From contig JABMRG010000167.1 in NCBI GenBank assembly GCA_013202935.1, positions 1 to 15,240 on the forward strand: a DNA stretch of 15,240 nt, in the 5' to 3' direction. The notes under the pieces were generated by a model. It was given only the letters and a program-made list of their open reading frames with translations. It did not search any database and was not told where the DNA came from. Positions 1-6,063 of this stretch are shown here, piece by piece (the stretch's first letter is position 1; each line of letters starts with the position of its first letter). The position numbers and the translations under genes were made by a program. Origin of the DNA: Candidatus Omnitrophota bacterium (lineage in GTDB: Bacteria; Omnitrophota; Gorgyraeia; JABMRG01).

Positions 1-153
1 AAGCATCTAAGCGCCAAGCCCCCTCCAAGAATAGATATCCCGCATCATAAGATGCCTAAAGAGACCTTGAAGACTACAAGGTTGATAGGCCCTAGGTGTA
101 AGCCCCGTAAGGGGTTTAGCTGAAGGGTACTAATCTCTCGTGAGGCTTGACCA
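1..153 (+). rRNA. rrl: 23S ribosomal RNA, 3' end (partial)
   Basis: This is the last ~150 nt of a large-subunit rRNA, running in from before the window. Recognisable conserved blocks are AAGCATCTAAGCG at the window start, TTGAAGACTACAAGGTTGATAGGCC near 66-92, and GGTACTAAT followed by CGTGAGGCTTGACC at the 3' end, matching the usual end of bacterial 23S. The mature 3' end is placed near 152-153 by comparison with the conserved GAGGCTTRACC terminus. The exact processed end cannot be fixed from sequence alone. Confidence 0.96.
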
Positions 154-162
154 TTATTGGTC
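149..162 (+). other. small hairpin at the 23S 3' boundary
   Basis: GACCA (149-153) pairs perfectly with TGGTC (158-162) around a TTAT loop. It spans the predicted mature 23S end, so it may influence 3' processing. It is not followed by a T-run, and 5S lies downstream, so it is not a terminator. Function is inferred. Confidence 0.35.
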
Positions 163-211
163 TTATTGTAAGTTCTGTGGGTTTCGACTATAAGAGTTGT
201 TTTTGGTTTAT

Positions 212-263
212 CCCCGTTACAAATTTTGAAGTATAAACTAATGCTTATAAATTTGTAACGGGG
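212..263 (+). repeat. long inverted repeat in the 23S-5S spacer
   Basis: A 15-bp perfect stem is formed by 212-226 (CCCCGTTACAAATTT) and 249-263 (its exact reverse complement). Inside it, 229-234 and 241-246 (AAGTAT/ATGCTT, one G-U pair) extend the structure around a 6-nt loop. On the rRNA precursor this would be a long duplex of the type RNase III cuts. It could equally be an inserted palindromic repeat. Only the pairing is directly seen. Confidence 0.7.
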
Positions 264-270
264 TAAATTT

Positions 271-327
271 GCAGACGGCCTTTAAAGGCCTACAACTTAC
301 GTCGCTTAGGCTCCGTAAGTTGTCTGC
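271..327 (+). repeat. three-way-junction-like palindromic block in the 23S-5S spacer
   Basis: GCAGA (271-275) pairs with TCTGC (323-327). Between them lie a 14-bp perfect palindrome GGCCTTTAAAGGCC (277-290) and a 10-bp hairpin stem ACAACTTACG (292-301) with CGTAAGTTGT (314-323; one base is shared with the closing stem). Together they can fold as a closed three-way junction just before 5S. The GC-rich part resembles a dispersed palindromic element, but no second copy is visible in this window. Confidence 0.6.
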
Positions 328-334
328 TCATTTA

Positions 335-452
335 TGCCAGTGGTTTTGGAGAAGGGGAAACACCCGTTCCCATTTCGAATACGGTAGTTAAGCCCTTCAT
401 CGCTGATGGTACTGCATTCGCCAGATTGTGGGAGAGTAGGTCGCTGCTGGCT
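335..452 (+). rRNA. rrf: 5S ribosomal RNA
   Basis: This is a complete ~118-nt 5S rRNA. The terminal helix is GCCAG (336-340) with CTGGC (447-451). Conserved internal blocks include CCCGTTCCCATTTCGAATACGG, TTAAGCCCTTCATCGCTGATGGTACTGC and GGGAGAGTAGGTCGC, which match helices II-V of bacterial 5S. It follows 23S with no tRNA in the ~180-nt spacer. Ends are placed from the terminal helix and may be off by 1-3 nt. Confidence 0.95.
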
Positions 453-540
453 TTAATTTAAGGCACACAGAAATGTGTGCCTTTTTTTTGTCGCTGCTAG
501 CTTTAATTTAGGGGATACATGTAAATGTATCCCCTTTTGT
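441..540 (+). repeat. two 50-nt tandem units: 5S 3' tail plus terminator
   Basis: 441-460 and 491-510 are identical at 19 of 20 positions (TCGCTGCT[G/A]GCTTTAATTTA) and are offset by exactly 50 nt. Each copy is followed at the same offset by a terminator-type hairpin and a T-rich run, but the hairpin arms differ in sequence. The second unit therefore looks like a duplicated 5S tail plus terminator. Confidence 0.8.
461..489 (+). terminator. rrn intrinsic terminator 1
   Basis: A 9-bp perfect stem, AGGCACACA (461-469) with TGTGTGCCT (474-482), closes a GAAA tetraloop. A run of T follows immediately (482-489). This is a classic Rho-independent terminator ending the rRNA operon after 5S. Confidence 0.93.
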
Positions 541-546
541 TTTTTA
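511..546 (+). terminator. rrn intrinsic terminator 2
   Basis: A 10-bp perfect stem, GGGGATACAT (511-520) with ATGTATCCCC (525-534), has a GTAA loop and is followed by TTTTGTTTTTT. It is a second Rho-independent terminator in tandem with the first. Together they would shield the downstream pilin promoter from rRNA read-through. Confidence 0.92.
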
Positions 547-573
547 AAGAAAGAGTAATTTTAAAATTTTATA

Positions 574-602
574 TTGACAGTAAAGAGATGATAACCTATA
601 AT
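574..602 (+). promoter_or_regulatory. sigma70-type promoter for the pilin-like genes
   Basis: A perfect -35 TTGACA (574-579) and perfect -10 TATAAT (597-602) are separated by exactly 17 nt, the ideal housekeeping-sigma spacing. The expected start of transcription, about 7 nt past the -10, is near 609. The first likely start codon is at 612, so the transcript would have almost no leader. Confidence 0.85.
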
Positions 603-611
603 ATCAATATC

Positions 612-965
612 ATGAAAAAGACAAATATAATAAAGAACGAAAGAGGGATAATTATTCTAGCGATAATTCTAAGTACGCTGCTGGTTATAGCGGCATTGGC
701 TGTTTTTGGCGTTGTAAGCGGCCGTTTTGGAATAACCTATAATCTCAATAACAGGATCCAGGCTATACGTAATGCAGAGGCAGCTTCATATGTAGCGTAT
801 CAGCTGATGAGAGAGAATGAATGGCATACGCCGGCTGAGGAAACATCAGATGCCGATGGTGATGGAGCAGCAGGTGACCACACAGTTACAATCAATGGAG
901 AAACAGTAGATATTACAGTATCGGATAATAATGATGATGAAGTAAACGCAAGGGTCCAATATTAA
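612..965 (+). CDS. short PilX/GspK-like minor pilin-type membrane protein
   Basis: This 117-residue protein has a prepilin-like N-terminus. A basic leader ends NERG (residues 9-12), followed by a hydrophobic helix (about 13-35) and a short polar domain. Leader cleavage would fall after G12. Mature position 5 is Ala (A17) rather than the usual Glu, as in tip pilins of the GspK/PilX type, but at 117 residues it is far shorter than GspK (~300). The segment NAEAASYVAYQLM resembles the helix of PilX proteins. Residues 80-89 (DADGDGAAGD) look like a Ca2+-binding loop. ATG 612 was chosen because the in-frame sequence further upstream runs back through terminator 2 and the promoter. No Shine-Dalgarno is visible. 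It overlaps the next gene by 1 nt. Exact role, pilus or type II-like secretion, is undetermined. Confidence 0.7.
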   Translation: MKKTNIIKNERGIIILAIILSTLLVIAALAVFGVVSGRFGITYNLNNRIQAIRNAEAASYVAYQLMRENEWHTPAEETSDADGDGAAGDHTVTINGETVDITVSDNNDDEVNARVQY

Positions 966-1498
966 TGAATATATCCTTAAGGCCAAAAAAGGGTTTTACA
1001 TTAACAGAGATAATAGCGGCTGCTCTTATCATTACAATAGCAGCTGGCGGAACATTTAGCGCGTATATCCTTGCCCGCTATTTTGGAAATAAGTTTCTGC
1101 ACAAGGCAGAGGCCGCAAGAATTGCACAGGCGATAGCTGATGATCTAAGGTATAGAAATAGTTACAATGATGATATATTAGATGTGCCTGGAAACAATGT
1201 AGGTCCCCTTGCTATTAATGATACTGCTGCTCCATGGGGTGTACCTGACGTAGATTTAGATGGTGCCGTAGGTGCGGATTATCACATTGTTGATGTTTCA
1301 GGATATGGTATGCATGGGGAAGTAGACGGTCTCACAGCGGGATATACAGTAGCAAATGTATGGTTTGGTAATGATGGTATTGAGTATAATACATATGATG
1401 CAGGCAATGCTGAGCTGCCTCAACCGCCGTTAACACGTCCCGCATTTAAGAAGATTACAGTAAAGCTTGATTGGCAGGAGAGGCAGGCTCCATTATGA
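965..1498 (+). CDS. PilV/GspI-like type IV minor prepilin
   Basis: This 177-residue protein has a canonical type III (prepilin) signal. A basic leader ends KKG (residues 8-10), followed by FTLTE, so Glu sits at mature position 5 (E15), then a hydrophobic helix (about 16-38). PilD-type peptidase would cut after G10 and the protein would assemble in a pilus or pseudopilus at the inner membrane. Order and type match a PilV/GspI minor pilin. Residues 95-105 (DVDLDGAVGAD) form an EF-hand-like D-x-D-x-D-G pattern, similar to a loop in the preceding gene. The ATG overlaps the upstream stop by 1 nt (TAATG) and its own stop overlaps the next ATG by 4 nt (ATGA), so the three genes are probably translationally coupled. 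The subfamily call is less secure than the pilin call. Confidence 0.8.
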   Translation: MNISLRPKKGFTLTEIIAAALIITIAAGGTFSAYILARYFGNKFLHKAEAARIAQAIADDLRYRNSYNDDILDVPGNNVGPLAINDTAAPWGVPDVDLDGAVGADYHIVDVSGYGMHGEVDGLTAGYTVANVWFGNDGIEYNTYDAGNAELPQPPLTRPAFKKITVKLDWQERQAPL

Positions 1499-2022
1499 CC
1501 AACAGAGCAATGACCTTACCAGAAGTGATTATTGTAGTAGGGCTTATAACGATTATTGTAGGAGCCGCAATTACTCCATATATAATGCAGCAGGATCTTC
1601 TAAAGAAACAGATGGCAAGAAACAGGCTGCAGGATGATATATCGGTTGCACTGGCTTATATAGCAAAGGATGTATACCAGGCTTATCAGGTTGATACTGC
1701 TATGGATAATAGCCTTGTTTTTAGGATCGATGCTGACCCTACTGTAAATCCTGGGCCTGTGGGCCTTATACACGAAATTAATTATGTAAAACCTGACGAA
1801 ACGATATCAAAAAGAATAGATACCTGGACCCAGAATGCCGATGGCACAACAACCGTTGAGGTTATAGGCGACACAATCCAAAATATCGCTTCTAATATGA
1901 CAACTTTTGCCTGCTCTTCCACTGGCAACAATGTTATAAATATATCTATCTCTGGCCAGGATGAGACTGAAACAATCACAATGAGCACAAGCGTAGCACT
2001 GCGTGCCACTTCTGCCACTTAA
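1495..2022 (+). CDS. PilW/GspJ-like minor prepilin
   Basis: This 175-residue protein has a prepilin-like N-terminus, TNRA (residues 2-5) followed by MTLPE, placing Glu at mature position 5 (E10). A hydrophobic helix spans about 11-30. The residue before the cut would be Ala5 instead of the usual Gly. Downstream, YIAKDVYQA (helix), SLVFRID, an INYV...ISKRID stretch and a C-terminal VINISISGQ strand resemble PilW/GspJ minor pilins. ATG 1495 is preferred over the in-frame ATG at 1471 because it gives the normal short leader and an ATGA overlap with the previous stop. An AGGAG lies at 1476-1480, somewhat far upstream. It would act with the two preceding proteins in a pilus or pseudopilus tip complex. 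No terminator is evident after it. Confidence 0.75.
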   Translation: MTNRAMTLPEVIIVVGLITIIVGAAITPYIMQQDLLKKQMARNRLQDDISVALAYIAKDVYQAYQVDTAMDNSLVFRIDADPTVNPGPVGLIHEINYVKPDETISKRIDTWTQNADGTTTVEVIGDTIQNIASNMTTFACSSTGNNVINISISGQDETETITMSTSVALRATSAT

Positions 2023-2064
2023 AGCCAGCCCTGTTGCTCACACTATACACCCAATTTTTATCAC

Positions 2065-2093
2065 TTGACAATTCTTACCCTGCCTTTTATAAT
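2065..2093 (+). promoter_or_regulatory. sigma70-type promoter for the EF-G-2 to recJ operon
   Basis: TTGACA (2065-2070) and TATAAT (2088-2093), both perfect consensus, are separated by exactly 17 nt. The predicted start is near 2100, giving a ~45-nt leader with a strong AGGGAGG ribosome-binding site (2129-2134 region) before the ATG at 2146. No intrinsic terminator separates it from the pilin genes, so read-through from upstream may add to its output. Confidence 0.85.
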
Positions 2094-2145
2094 ATTAGTC
2101 TAATCTAATTCTATAACTAATACTAAACAGGGAGGCTTTATTATT

Positions 2146-4197
2146 ATGGCAGATGTAAAAGACAAGCGAAGTATTGTATTCCTATCCCATTCGAGCGCAG
2201 GAAAGACCTCAGTTATTGATTCAATACTCTATAAAGCAGGCGCAAACACAAGACATGGAAGTGTTGATAATGGCACAAGCATGTGTGATTATAATGATGA
2301 TGAGATTGAAAGAAAGATTACTTTAAATTCAAAGCTGCTCCACATAGACCATAAAGGAAAGCTTACATACATCATAGATACACCGGGTTATGCTGATTTT
2401 GTAGGTTCAGCAATAACCTCCCTGCGCGCAGTTGACTCAGGGGCATGCGTTGTCTGTGGAGTAAATGGCGTTGAGATAGGTACGGAGAGGGCATGGGATA
2501 TGCTAAACGGAAGCAGCCTCCCGCGCCTTTTTTTTATAAATAAGCTGGATAAAGAAAACAGCGATTTTCATAATGCACTGGATTCTATAAGAAATACCTT
2601 TGGCAAAAACTGTGTTCCCTTAGAATTTCCTATAGGGAAAGAGGCCTCTCTCAAGGGGAGCGTGTCACTTCTTAAAAAAGAAGAGCTAGATAAGCTCCCG
2701 GCAGAAGAGAAAGAATCTGCTGAAAAGTATAGGGAACAGCTATTAGAGGCTATAGCAGAGACTGATGATGTATTGATTGAAAAGTATCTTGGTGGCGCAG
2801 AGCTTTCAGATGATGAGATACGAGGTGGCTTAAGAAAAGGTATAGCAGAATCTAAGATATTTCCCGTGCTTTGTGGCTCTGCTACAAAAGGGATCGGCAT
2901 AGAATTGCTTTTACAGGTAATCGATGAGTTTATGCCTTCGCCGCTTGATAGGCCTGAGATAGAGGGACAGGAGATAGGTAGTGAAAATCGTATAACAAGA
3001 AAGCCATCCAAAGATGAATCGCTCTCAGCCTTTGTATTTAAATCAGTAATGGATCCCTATATTGGACAACTTACTATATTACGTGTATTCTCAGGCACAT
3101 TAAAGAGCGATACCTCATTCTATAATGCAAGCAAAGAGACTAAGGAACGAATAGGCCAGCTCTTTATGCTGCAGGGAAAGGAACAGAAGGCTGTTGCAGA
3201 GGCCTCAGCAGGTGATATTGTAGCTGTAGCGAAGCTGAAAGAGACTACGCAGGGAGATACCATCTGCGATGAGTCAGCAAAGATAAAGTTTGATGCTACC
3301 GTAATGCCTGAACCGGCAATCTCGCTCTCTGTAAAGCCGAAATCACGCCATGATGAAGAGAAGATTATGAGCGCGCTGGCTAAGCTAAGCAGCGATGATC
3401 CTACATTCAAATATGGAAGAGACCCCCAAACCAAAGAGCTTATTATATCAGGGCTTGGCGACATGCACCTTACTATTATGGTCGATAAGCTCAAAAAGGG
3501 TTTCAAGGTAGATGTTGACCTTGGTATGCCAAAGGTAGCCTACAAGGAGACCATAAAAAAGCAAGTGCAAATACAAGGCAAATTTAAGAGACAGTCAGGC
3601 GGACGCGGACAGTATGGAGACTGTTGGCTTAAGCTTGAGCCGCTTCCAAAGGGAGAGAGTTTTGAGTTTGTTGATAAGGTGGTAGGAGGGGTTGTCCCAA
3701 AGCAATATATACCCGCCGTAGAAAAGGGCGTAAGGCAGGCTATGGAAGAAGGCATTATCGCAGGATATCCAGTGGTAGATATCAGGGTAACTATCTATGA
3801 TGGATCCTACCATGCGGTAGACTCTTCAGAGATGGCCTTTAAGATAGCAGGCAGCATGGCATTTAGAAAAGGTACGCTTGCTGCAAGCCCTGTACTGCTT
3901 GAACCTATTATGGATGTTGAGGTGATAGTTCCAGAAGATGCCATGGGCTCGATAACAGGAGACATCAATGGCCGTCGTGGAAGAATAATGGGCATGGAGG
4001 CGAAAGGCACAAACCAGGCTGTCAAGGCTCAGGTACCCCTGGCAGAGATGCTAAAGTATGCTACAGAGCTTCGCTCACTTACAGGAGGAAGAGGAGATTA
4101 TCATATGAAGTTCTCCCGTTATGAAGAAGTGCCTGCAAAAGTAGCCCAGCCGATAATAACACAGTATAAGGCATCCAAAGAAGAGAAAGAGGAATAA
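2146..4197 (+). CDS. fusA2: elongation factor G-like translational GTPase (EF-G-2 type)
   Basis: This 683-residue protein has EF-G domain order: G domain (to about 280), domain II (~290-380), domain III, domain IV (QSGGRGQYGD; YDGSYHAVDSSEMAF) and domain V ending TGGRGDYHMKFSRYEEVP. GTP-binding motifs are the P-loop SHSSAGKT (14-21), DTPGYADF (78-85) and NKLD (132-135). The catalytic His of canonical EF-G (DTPGH) is Tyr82 here, and the segment ERGIT is ERKIT (55-59). Both features, together with domain IV similarity as I remember the Thermus EF-G-2 sequence, place it in the EF-G-2 class rather than the main translocase. EF-G-2 proteins bind GTP and the ribosome, but their physiological role is unclear. 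The symbol is provisional. It is the first gene of the long operon, with a strong Shine-Dalgarno, and yebC follows after 2 nt. Confidence 0.93.
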   Translation: MADVKDKRSIVFLSHSSAGKTSVIDSILYKAGANTRHGSVDNGTSMCDYNDDEIERKITLNSKLLHIDHKGKLTYIIDTPGYADFVGSAITSLRAVDSGACVVCGVNGVEIGTERAWDMLNGSSLPRLFFINKLDKENSDFHNALDSIRNTFGKNCVPLEFPIGKEASLKGSVSLLKKEELDKLPAEEKESAEKYREQLLEAIAETDDVLIEKYLGGAELSDDEIRGGLRKGIAESKIFPVLCGSATKGIGIELLLQVIDEFMPSPLDRPEIEGQEIGSENRITRKPSKDESLSAFVFKSVMDPYIGQLTILRVFSGTLKSDTSFYNASKETKERIGQLFMLQGKEQKAVAEASAGDIVAVAKLKETTQGDTICDESAKIKFDATVMPEPAISLSVKPKSRHDEEKIMSALAKLSSDDPTFKYGRDPQTKELIISGLGDMHLTIMVDKLKKGFKVDVDLGMPKVAYKETIKKQVQIQGKFKRQSGGRGQYGDCWLKLEPLPKGESFEFVDKVVGGVVPKQYIPAVEKGVRQAMEEGIIAGYPVVDIRVTIYDGSYHAVDSSEMAFKIAGSMAFRKGTLAASPVLLEPIMDVEVIVPEDAMGSITGDINGRRGRIMGMEAKGTNQAVKAQVPLAEMLKYATELRSLTGGRGDYHMKFSRYEEVPAKVAQPIITQYKASKEEKEE

Positions 4198-4199
4198 TA

Positions 4200-4943
4200 A
4201 TGTCAGGACACAGTAAATGGGCTAGCATAAAACATAAGAAGGCAGCAGTAGATGCCAAAAGGGGCAAACTTTTTTCTAAAATAGCCAAGGAGATTACTGT
4301 GTCTGCAAAGACAGGCGGCAAAGACCAGAATACAAATCCCAGGTTGCGTGTGGCAGTGAACAAGGCAAGGGCGGTCAACATGCCTGCTGACAATATCGAC
4401 CGTGCCATAAAAAAAGGCACAGGCGAGCTTCCAGGTGTTGTATATGAAGAGATAGCTTATGAAGGTTATGGGCCAAAAGGCGTTGCGGTTATTGTTGAGA
4501 CCTTAACAGATAACAAAAATCGGACTTCTGCTGAAGTGCGTAATATATTTTCTAAAAAAGGTGGCAATATGGCTGGCACGGGAAGCGTAAACTGGATGTT
4601 TACAAAAAAAGGGTTTATATTGGTTAAAAAGGAAGCGGTTGATGAAGATAGGCTTATGACAATCGTCTTAGACGCTGGCGCAGAAGACATGAAGCTGGAA
4701 TCAGATATGTATGAAGTTACAACCAGTGTGCAAGATTTTGAAAAGGTAAAAGAAACGCTCGAGGAAGAAAAGATCGATATTGAGTCTGCAGAGCTTACTA
4801 TGATACCGTCAAATTATATAAAACTTGACGGCGATGATGCAAGAGGAGTTTTAGGGCTGGTTGAGTTGCTTGAAGATCATGATGATGTGCAAAATGTCTA
4901 TGCAAATTTTGATATACCCGAAGAGATATTAAAAGAGGCCTGA
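4200..4943 (+). CDS. yebC: YebC/PmpR (TACO1) family protein
   Basis: This 247-residue, full-length family member opens with the signature GHSKWASIKHKKAA (residues 3-16) and contains KNRTSAEVRNIFSKKGGN in the middle. The family has long been annotated as a transcriptional regulator. The mitochondrial homologue TACO1 is a translational activator, and more recent work links the family to relief of ribosome stalling at proline-rich stretches. Its position directly after an EF-G-like gene fits a translation role, though that is inference. An AGAGGA Shine-Dalgarno at 4188-4193 sits 6 nt before the ATG. The stop overlaps the ruvC start by 1 nt (TGATG). The yebC-ruvC-ruvA-ruvB order is widely conserved in bacteria. 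Confidence 0.95.
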   Translation: MSGHSKWASIKHKKAAVDAKRGKLFSKIAKEITVSAKTGGKDQNTNPRLRVAVNKARAVNMPADNIDRAIKKGTGELPGVVYEEIAYEGYGPKGVAVIVETLTDNKNRTSAEVRNIFSKKGGNMAGTGSVNWMFTKKGFILVKKEAVDEDRLMTIVLDAGAEDMKLESDMYEVTTSVQDFEKVKETLEEEKIDIESAELTMIPSNYIKLDGDDARGVLGLVELLEDHDDVQNVYANFDIPEEILKEA

Positions 4944-5440
4944 TGAGAATACTAGGCATAGATCCAGGATTAGATATCACAGGATACGGAATTATTGAAG
5001 AAAGCCAGCCGCAGCCTATTGTTATTGAAGCGGGGGTTATAAAGACCTCGCATAAGGAACCTCTGGCAAAAAGGCTGGATATAATATATTCTCAGATCTC
5101 AGAACTCATAGATAATCACAAGCCAGATATATGCGCTGTTGAAAAACTCTACTCTCATTATAAGCATCCTATGACAGCAATACTTATGGGCCATGTAAGA
5201 GGCGTGGTCTTATCCTGCTGCAGCCAAAAGGATATCGAGATAATAGGATATCCGGCAAAGACAGCAAAGCGTGCCATAACAGGCAATGGTAATGCTTCTA
5301 AGGTACAGGTCCAGAGCTTTATAAATAAGCTCCTTAATCTAAAAGAGGCCGAGCGGCCTGTAGATGTGACAGATGCCCTTGCGCTCTGTCTTACCCATAG
5401 TTACCATACCAAAAAAAGCAAGGATATGGTAAGAGTATGA
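4943..5440 (+). CDS. ruvC: Holliday junction resolvase RuvC
   Basis: This 165-residue protein is close to the ~170 of typical RuvC. It is the endonuclease that cuts Holliday junctions symmetrically in the RuvABC complex, with an RNase H-like fold and Mg2+ bound by four acidic residues. All four are in place: D7 (LGIDPG), E67 (AVEKLY), D141 and D144 (VDVTDALAL). The start ATG overlaps the yebC stop by 1 nt. The end overlaps ruvA by 4 nt, indicating coupled synthesis of the three Ruv subunits. Confidence 0.97.
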   Translation: MRILGIDPGLDITGYGIIEESQPQPIVIEAGVIKTSHKEPLAKRLDIIYSQISELIDNHKPDICAVEKLYSHYKHPMTAILMGHVRGVVLSCCSQKDIEIIGYPAKTAKRAITGNGNASKVQVQSFINKLLNLKEAERPVDVTDALALCLTHSYHTKKSKDMVRV

Positions 5441-6063
5441 TTTCAACATTAAAAGGAAAGCTTATCAAAATATCGGACTCAAGCCTGCTTATCGATGTAA
5501 ATGGAGTGGGCTATGAGGTCTTTATTGCTCTTACCGTACTGAATGAACTTCAAAATGTTTCCGAGGGTGATGAGATATCACTTGTTACTTACCACTATTA
5601 TGCTTCAGACCCATCAAAGAGTTTTCCTATCCTGATAGGTTTCATGAATGAGATCGAGAGGGAGTTCTTTGTAAAGTTTATCAGTGTATCAGGTGTAGGC
5701 CCTAAGGCAGCAGTTAAAGCCATAAATAGGCCTATCTCTGAGATAGCCGGCGCAATAGACAAAGGAGATGTCGCATTTCTAAAATCACTTCCAGGAATAG
5801 GTGAGCAGAGGGCAAAAGAGATAGTAGCCAAGCTGCAAAACAAAATTGGAAAGTTTGGCCTGATACAGGATAGCTTTAAACAGAAAGAGGCAGTTTCCAA
5901 AAAAGATATTGAAGAAGAGGCACTTCAGGTGCTTGTGCAGCTTCAGTATAAGAAGCATGAAGCGCAGGCTATGTTAAAAAAAGCTATTGAACGAAACCCT
6001 GATATATCAAGCAGTGAAGACCTGCTTAATGAGGTCTACAGGCAGAAAAAGGATAAGTCATGA
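5437..6063 (+). CDS. ruvA: Holliday junction branch migration complex subunit RuvA
   Basis: This 208-residue protein has an N-terminal OB-fold domain (residues 1-65), two helix-hairpin-helix motifs (VSGVGPKAA around 84-92 and LPGIGEQRAKEI around 118-129) and a C-terminal RuvB-interacting domain. RuvA tetramers bind the four-way junction and load RuvB. The linker after the OB fold reads SDPSKSFPILIGF in place of the common RED...LYGF motif, so it is slightly divergent and a few residues longer there. ATGA overlaps join it to ruvC and to ruvB. Confidence 0.97.
   Translation: MISTLKGKLIKISDSSLLIDVNGVGYEVFIALTVLNELQNVSEGDEISLVTYHYYASDPSKSFPILIGFMNEIEREFFVKFISVSGVGPKAAVKAINRPISEIAGAIDKGDVAFLKSLPGIGEQRAKEIVAKLQNKIGKFGLIQDSFKQKEAVSKKDIEEEALQVLVQLQYKKHEAQAMLKKAIERNPDISSSEDLLNEVYRQKKDKS

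Noticed and set aside
155..334. tRNA gene in the 23S-5S spacer
   Set aside because: No T-loop GTTCRANNC, no acceptor CCA and no cloverleaf. The pairing present is explained by the inverted repeats.
525..611. Longer upstream start for the first pilin-like gene (ATG at 525 or 588)
   Set aside because: This stretch overlaps terminator 2 and the -35/-10 promoter, would add 29 atypical residues before the prepilin leader, and would not be transcribed from the promoter seen.
1471..1494. Upstream in-frame ATG for the PilW/GspJ-like gene
   Set aside because: It lies inside the previous gene and lengthens the leader. ATG 1495 gives an ATGA overlap and a normal short prepilin leader.
2023..2064. Intrinsic terminator between the pilin-like genes and the EF-G-2 gene
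   Set aside because: I found no GC-rich hairpin followed by a T-run in this stretch. The short ATTTTT run has no stem before it.
2568..3011. Open frame of 147 codons on the - strand inside the EF-G-2 gene
   Set aside because: It lies entirely within a clearly coding gene, has low-complexity Ser-rich composition and no recognisable domain or ribosome-binding site. Other - strand frames (1782-2018, 3120-3506, 4079-4420, 8909-9469, 9829-10185, 11535-11822) are rejected for the same reason.
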